This document shows, one piece after another, positions 7,107 through 8,666 of a stretch of DNA of 8,666 bases (position 1 is the first letter of the stretch; each line of letters starts with the position of its first letter). The notes under the pieces were generated by a model. The model searched no databases and was not told the DNA's origin. It saw only the letters and a list, made by a program, of their open reading frames with translations. The position numbers and the translations under genes are program-made. The DNA comes from Chamaesiphon sp. GTDB lineage: Bacteria > Cyanobacteriota > Cyanobacteriia > Cyanobacteriales > Chamaesiphonaceae. The stretch covers positions 1 through 8,666 of the forward strand of contig JAJAYU010000178.1 in assembly GCA_026786125.1 (NCBI GenBank). The letters are read 5' to 3'.

Positions 7107-8090
7107 ATGCTTACCCTCGCGCCAAAATCTAGCTATCCGACTCTCCAACATCCTCACCGTCACGTCTGGGACTTTTGGTATTACTTTGCCCCAGAAACCG
7201 GAATTTTCCATTTATTTTATCTCAATGCCGAGCGATCTTTAGTGGCTGAGGATCAGCATCACTTTAGTTCACAGGTGGGATATGCGACTACCACAGACTT
7301 TTTGACGATCGATTGGATCAGCGACAAGGTACTGGGTGCAGATCCAATTGGGTGGGACGATACCTCGATCTGGAGTGGTGATATTGTCAAAGTTAAGGGT
7401 GGGTTTCTGATGTTTTACACATCCAGAAATCAAGCAACCGATGATGGCATGACCCAAAATATTGGTGTAGCATTTACACATCATATCCAGAGCTTCGATC
7501 GATGGTTTCGGATTCCCAGTATTCGGATTCAGCCCCAGGCTCCGTATGAACGAAATCATGTCCCCGAAGATCTGACAATTCACGCATGGCGCGATCCATT
7601 TTTATTCCGCCACGAGGAACAGATTTATATGCTGTTGTCGGCAAAAGATGCGACTCAACCATTGGGCAAAAAAGGGGCAATTGCTTTGCTCAAAGCTAAA
7701 AATAATAGCTTTGAAGAATGGGAATACTTGCCGCCGATCTATCATCCTGGCTTTTATGCTGAGATGGAAGTGCCACAATTATATCGATCGGGAGCTACTG
7801 ATTATGCCCTTGTCTACAGCTCCTGGGCAAAATATGATTTTGCACCCAATACCGAACAAAGTGGTGGTTTGCAGGGCATCACATCACCGTCTCTGTTTGA
7901 TTTTGCAGCAGGGCATCCCCAGGTATTTTTACCAGAAACTTCTCAGCTCTACGCTTGTCGAGTTATTCCTGAATTGGATGGGGAAATTGTTGGTTTTGAT
8001 ATCACCACTGGCGGGATTCGTCGGAGTGGTGTGAAAACTGGCTTGCAGCATGTAGACAGGGATTTTAGTAGCTATTTGATCGATGTTTAG
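7107..8090 (+). CDS. GH32-like glycoside hydrolase, five-bladed beta-propeller
   Basis: This 327-residue protein shows the layout of the GH32/GH43/GH68 propeller enzymes. HVWDFWYYF (19-27) places the likely catalytic aspartate at D22, with GIFHLFYL after it as the second strand; WSGD (89-92) is followed by GGFLMFYTS; HAWRDPF (159-165) is the RDP motif with D163 as transition-state stabiliser; EMEVPQLY (219-226) gives E221 as the likely acid/base. This matches the nucleophile - RDP - EC/VP order of GH32. No signal peptide or extra sandwich domain is seen, so it looks like a cytosolic, single-domain member, shorter than typical invertases. Substrate is unknown: a fructoside is the default inference, but the family also contains enzymes of other specificities. 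No sugar transporter or regulator is adjacent. Start ATG 7107 has only a weak GGTAG upstream. Confidence 0.8.
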   Translation: MLTLAPKSSYPTLQHPHRHVWDFWYYFAPETGIFHLFYLNAERSLVAEDQHHFSSQVGYATTTDFLTIDWISDKVLGADPIGWDDTSIWSGDIVKVKGGFLMFYTSRNQATDDGMTQNIGVAFTHHIQSFDRWFRIPSIRIQPQAPYERNHVPEDLTIHAWRDPFLFRHEEQIYMLLSAKDATQPLGKKGAIALLKAKNNSFEEWEYLPPIYHPGFYAEMEVPQLYRSGATDYALVYSSWAKYDFAPNTEQSGGLQGITSPSLFDFAAGHPQVFLPETSQLYACRVIPELDGEIVGFDITTGGIRRSGVKTGLQHVDRDFSSYLIDV

Positions 8091-8106
8091 TTGGTGGATG
8101 GTGAAT

Positions 8107-8150
8107 GGTTGATAGGTTACAGCGGTTAAAACCGCTGTAACCTATCAACC
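8107..8150. repeat. 21-bp perfect inverted repeat between convergent genes
   Basis: Bases 8107-8127 and 8130-8150 are exact reverse complements with only AA between them; the arms begin GGTTGATAGG and end CCTATCAACC. In RNA this would be a very stable hairpin on either strand. It starts 17 bases after the stop of the GH32-like gene and includes the TGA stop (8147-8145) and last codon of the convergent gene. It may serve as a shared terminator or be a copy of a dispersed palindromic repeat; there is no T-tract on either side. Confidence 0.75.
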
Positions 8151-8567
8151 CACACTAAATAATTCAAAGATCTGGCGACAAAATTGTTTTAACTTTTCGG
8201 CGATTTCTGGATTGGGTTGAATCTCGCCCTCAAATTGCCAATCATTAACAGTAGATAGTCGCCACTGTTTGCCCCGATAATCAAATCCAGCTACTTCCAG
8301 CCCGATAAAATTGCGGGTAGATTCCAGCTTGTCTTCATAAAAGCGAATCTGCACCAAGACACTACGGCTTTGCCACCGCCGACTCCAGCCAGGAAAGTGG
8401 AAGCTAAAATCGATCGAATCAGGATCGACTAACTCTTGGGTATCAATATCTGGTGCCCACGGCTTCAAGTCTACTTTTGCATCGGGAAACTCGCTCCGAA
8501 ACAGACTAACAGCGGAAGCAATTTTGGTGGTGAGAGAGATATTGGTGGCTTGTTGGGCGGCGTTCAA
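8145..8567 (-). CDS. Conserved-looking hypothetical protein, family not recognised
   Basis: An open frame of about 140 codons coding for an acidic to neutral soluble protein without signal peptide or membrane helix. I do not recognise a family. Visible features are an aromatic, basic core, DFSFHFPGWSRRW (residues about 53-65), followed by beta-strand-like segments (SVLVQIRFYED, NFIGLEVAGFDYRG, WRLSTVNDWQFEG) and a C-terminal amphipathic helix (EIAEKLKQFCRQIFELF). That alternation and the absence of overlapping alternatives support real coding. The start is a problem: the frame contains no ATG at all. TTG 8567 is the best available start, and upstream the frame stays open only through a tandem-repeat tract before stops near 8624. 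The true N-terminus may use TTG or have been altered by the repeats. The stop lies inside the 21-bp inverted repeat. Confidence 0.65.
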   Translation of the reverse strand: MNAAQQATNISLTTKIASAVSLFRSEFPDAKVDLKPWAPDIDTQELVDPDSIDFSFHFPGWSRRWQSRSVLVQIRFYEDKLESTRNFIGLEVAGFDYRGKQWRLSTVNDWQFEGEIQPNPEIAEKLKQFCRQIFELFSVG

Positions 8568-8576
8568 GGTGTGGAA

Positions 8577-8608
8577 GACTGGGAGACTGGGGGACTGGGA
8601 GACTGGGA
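8577..8608. repeat. Tandem repeat, four 8-bp units
   Basis: Four consecutive units of GACTGGGA (8577-8584, 8585-8592 with G as last base, 8593-8600, 8601-8608). The array begins ten bases upstream of the TTG start of the 140-codon gene. It resembles the short tandemly repeated repetitive (STRR) sequences known from cyanobacterial genomes, although those are classically heptamers. Confidence 0.8.
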
Positions 8609-8609
8609 G

Positions 8610-8640
8610 ATTGATAATTAATTATCAATTATCAATTATC
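8610..8640. repeat. 20-bp perfect palindrome merging into three 7-bp repeats
   Basis: Bases 8610-8629 form a perfect 20-bp palindrome centred on TT|AA at 8619/8620. Its right half is the start of three tandem AATTATC heptamers (8620-8626, 8627-8633, 8634-8640). This AT-rich array adjoins the GC-rich 8-bp array without a gap, giving a composite repeat tract from 8577 to 8640. The heptamer length fits the STRR class. Confidence 0.75.
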
Positions 8641-8666
8641 AACTAAACCCCTACTCTGGCTAAATT

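Noticed and set aside
7269..7583. 104-codon minus-strand frame opposite the GH32-like gene
   Set aside because: It overlaps the conserved WSGD and following strands of the real gene and its product has no recognisable domain.
8436..8621. 61-codon plus-strand frame running into the tandem repeats
   Set aside because: It is antisense to the 140-codon gene and its end is translated repeat sequence; no ribosome binding site or conserved feature.
8577..8640. Repeat tract as a CRISPR array or iteron origin
   Set aside because: The units are 7-8 bases with no unique spacers, and there is no replication gene or dnaA-box cluster.

Overview
The window looks like an ordinary chromosomal segment of a cyanobacterium. 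The hexamer CGATCG, the core of the HIP1 octamer GCGATCGC, occurs about 25 times by my reading, where about two would be expected by chance; two copies are full GCGATCGC. Several products are also of types common in cyanobacteria: a PcrA helicase with a spacer-like insertion between motifs Ia and Ib, a DUF3352 membrane-anchored protein, a Uma2-family (DUF820) protein, and short tandem-repeat tracts between genes. I cannot name a genus from the sequence alone.

Layout, left to right. A DUF938 methyltransferase-like gene, cut off by the left edge, overlaps by 8 bases the start of a full-length UvrD/PcrA-type helicase (571-2913). A 186-base gap with a small repeat element leads to bioB, biotin synthase (3100-4107), and then, on the same strand, a Uma2-family gene (4184-4786). 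The convergent gap 4787-4889 is packed with competing inverted repeats. On the minus strand follows a 550-residue DUF3352 protein (4890-6542) with an internal two-fold repeat. A 564-base divergent intergenic region (6543-7106), AT-rich in its middle, ends in a strong interrupted hairpin (7011-7054) just ahead of a GH32-like five-bladed beta-propeller gene (7107-8090). That gene converges on a 140-residue protein of unknown family (8145-8567, minus). A 21-bp perfect inverted repeat lies between them and contains the stop codon of the unknown gene. The right edge holds a composite tandem-repeat tract directly upstream of the unknown gene.

The genes do not form one pathway. DUF938 and pcrA look co-transcribed; bioB is an orphan biotin gene here; DUF3352, the GH32-like gene and the 140-residue gene are probably independent units. 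I see no mobile element, CRISPR array, tRNA or rRNA, and no convincing new multi-gene system. What deserves a second look is mostly non-coding: the hairpins at 7011-7054 and 8107-8150, the repeat tract at 8577-8640 with the ATG-less gene beside it, and the orphan GH32-like enzyme.
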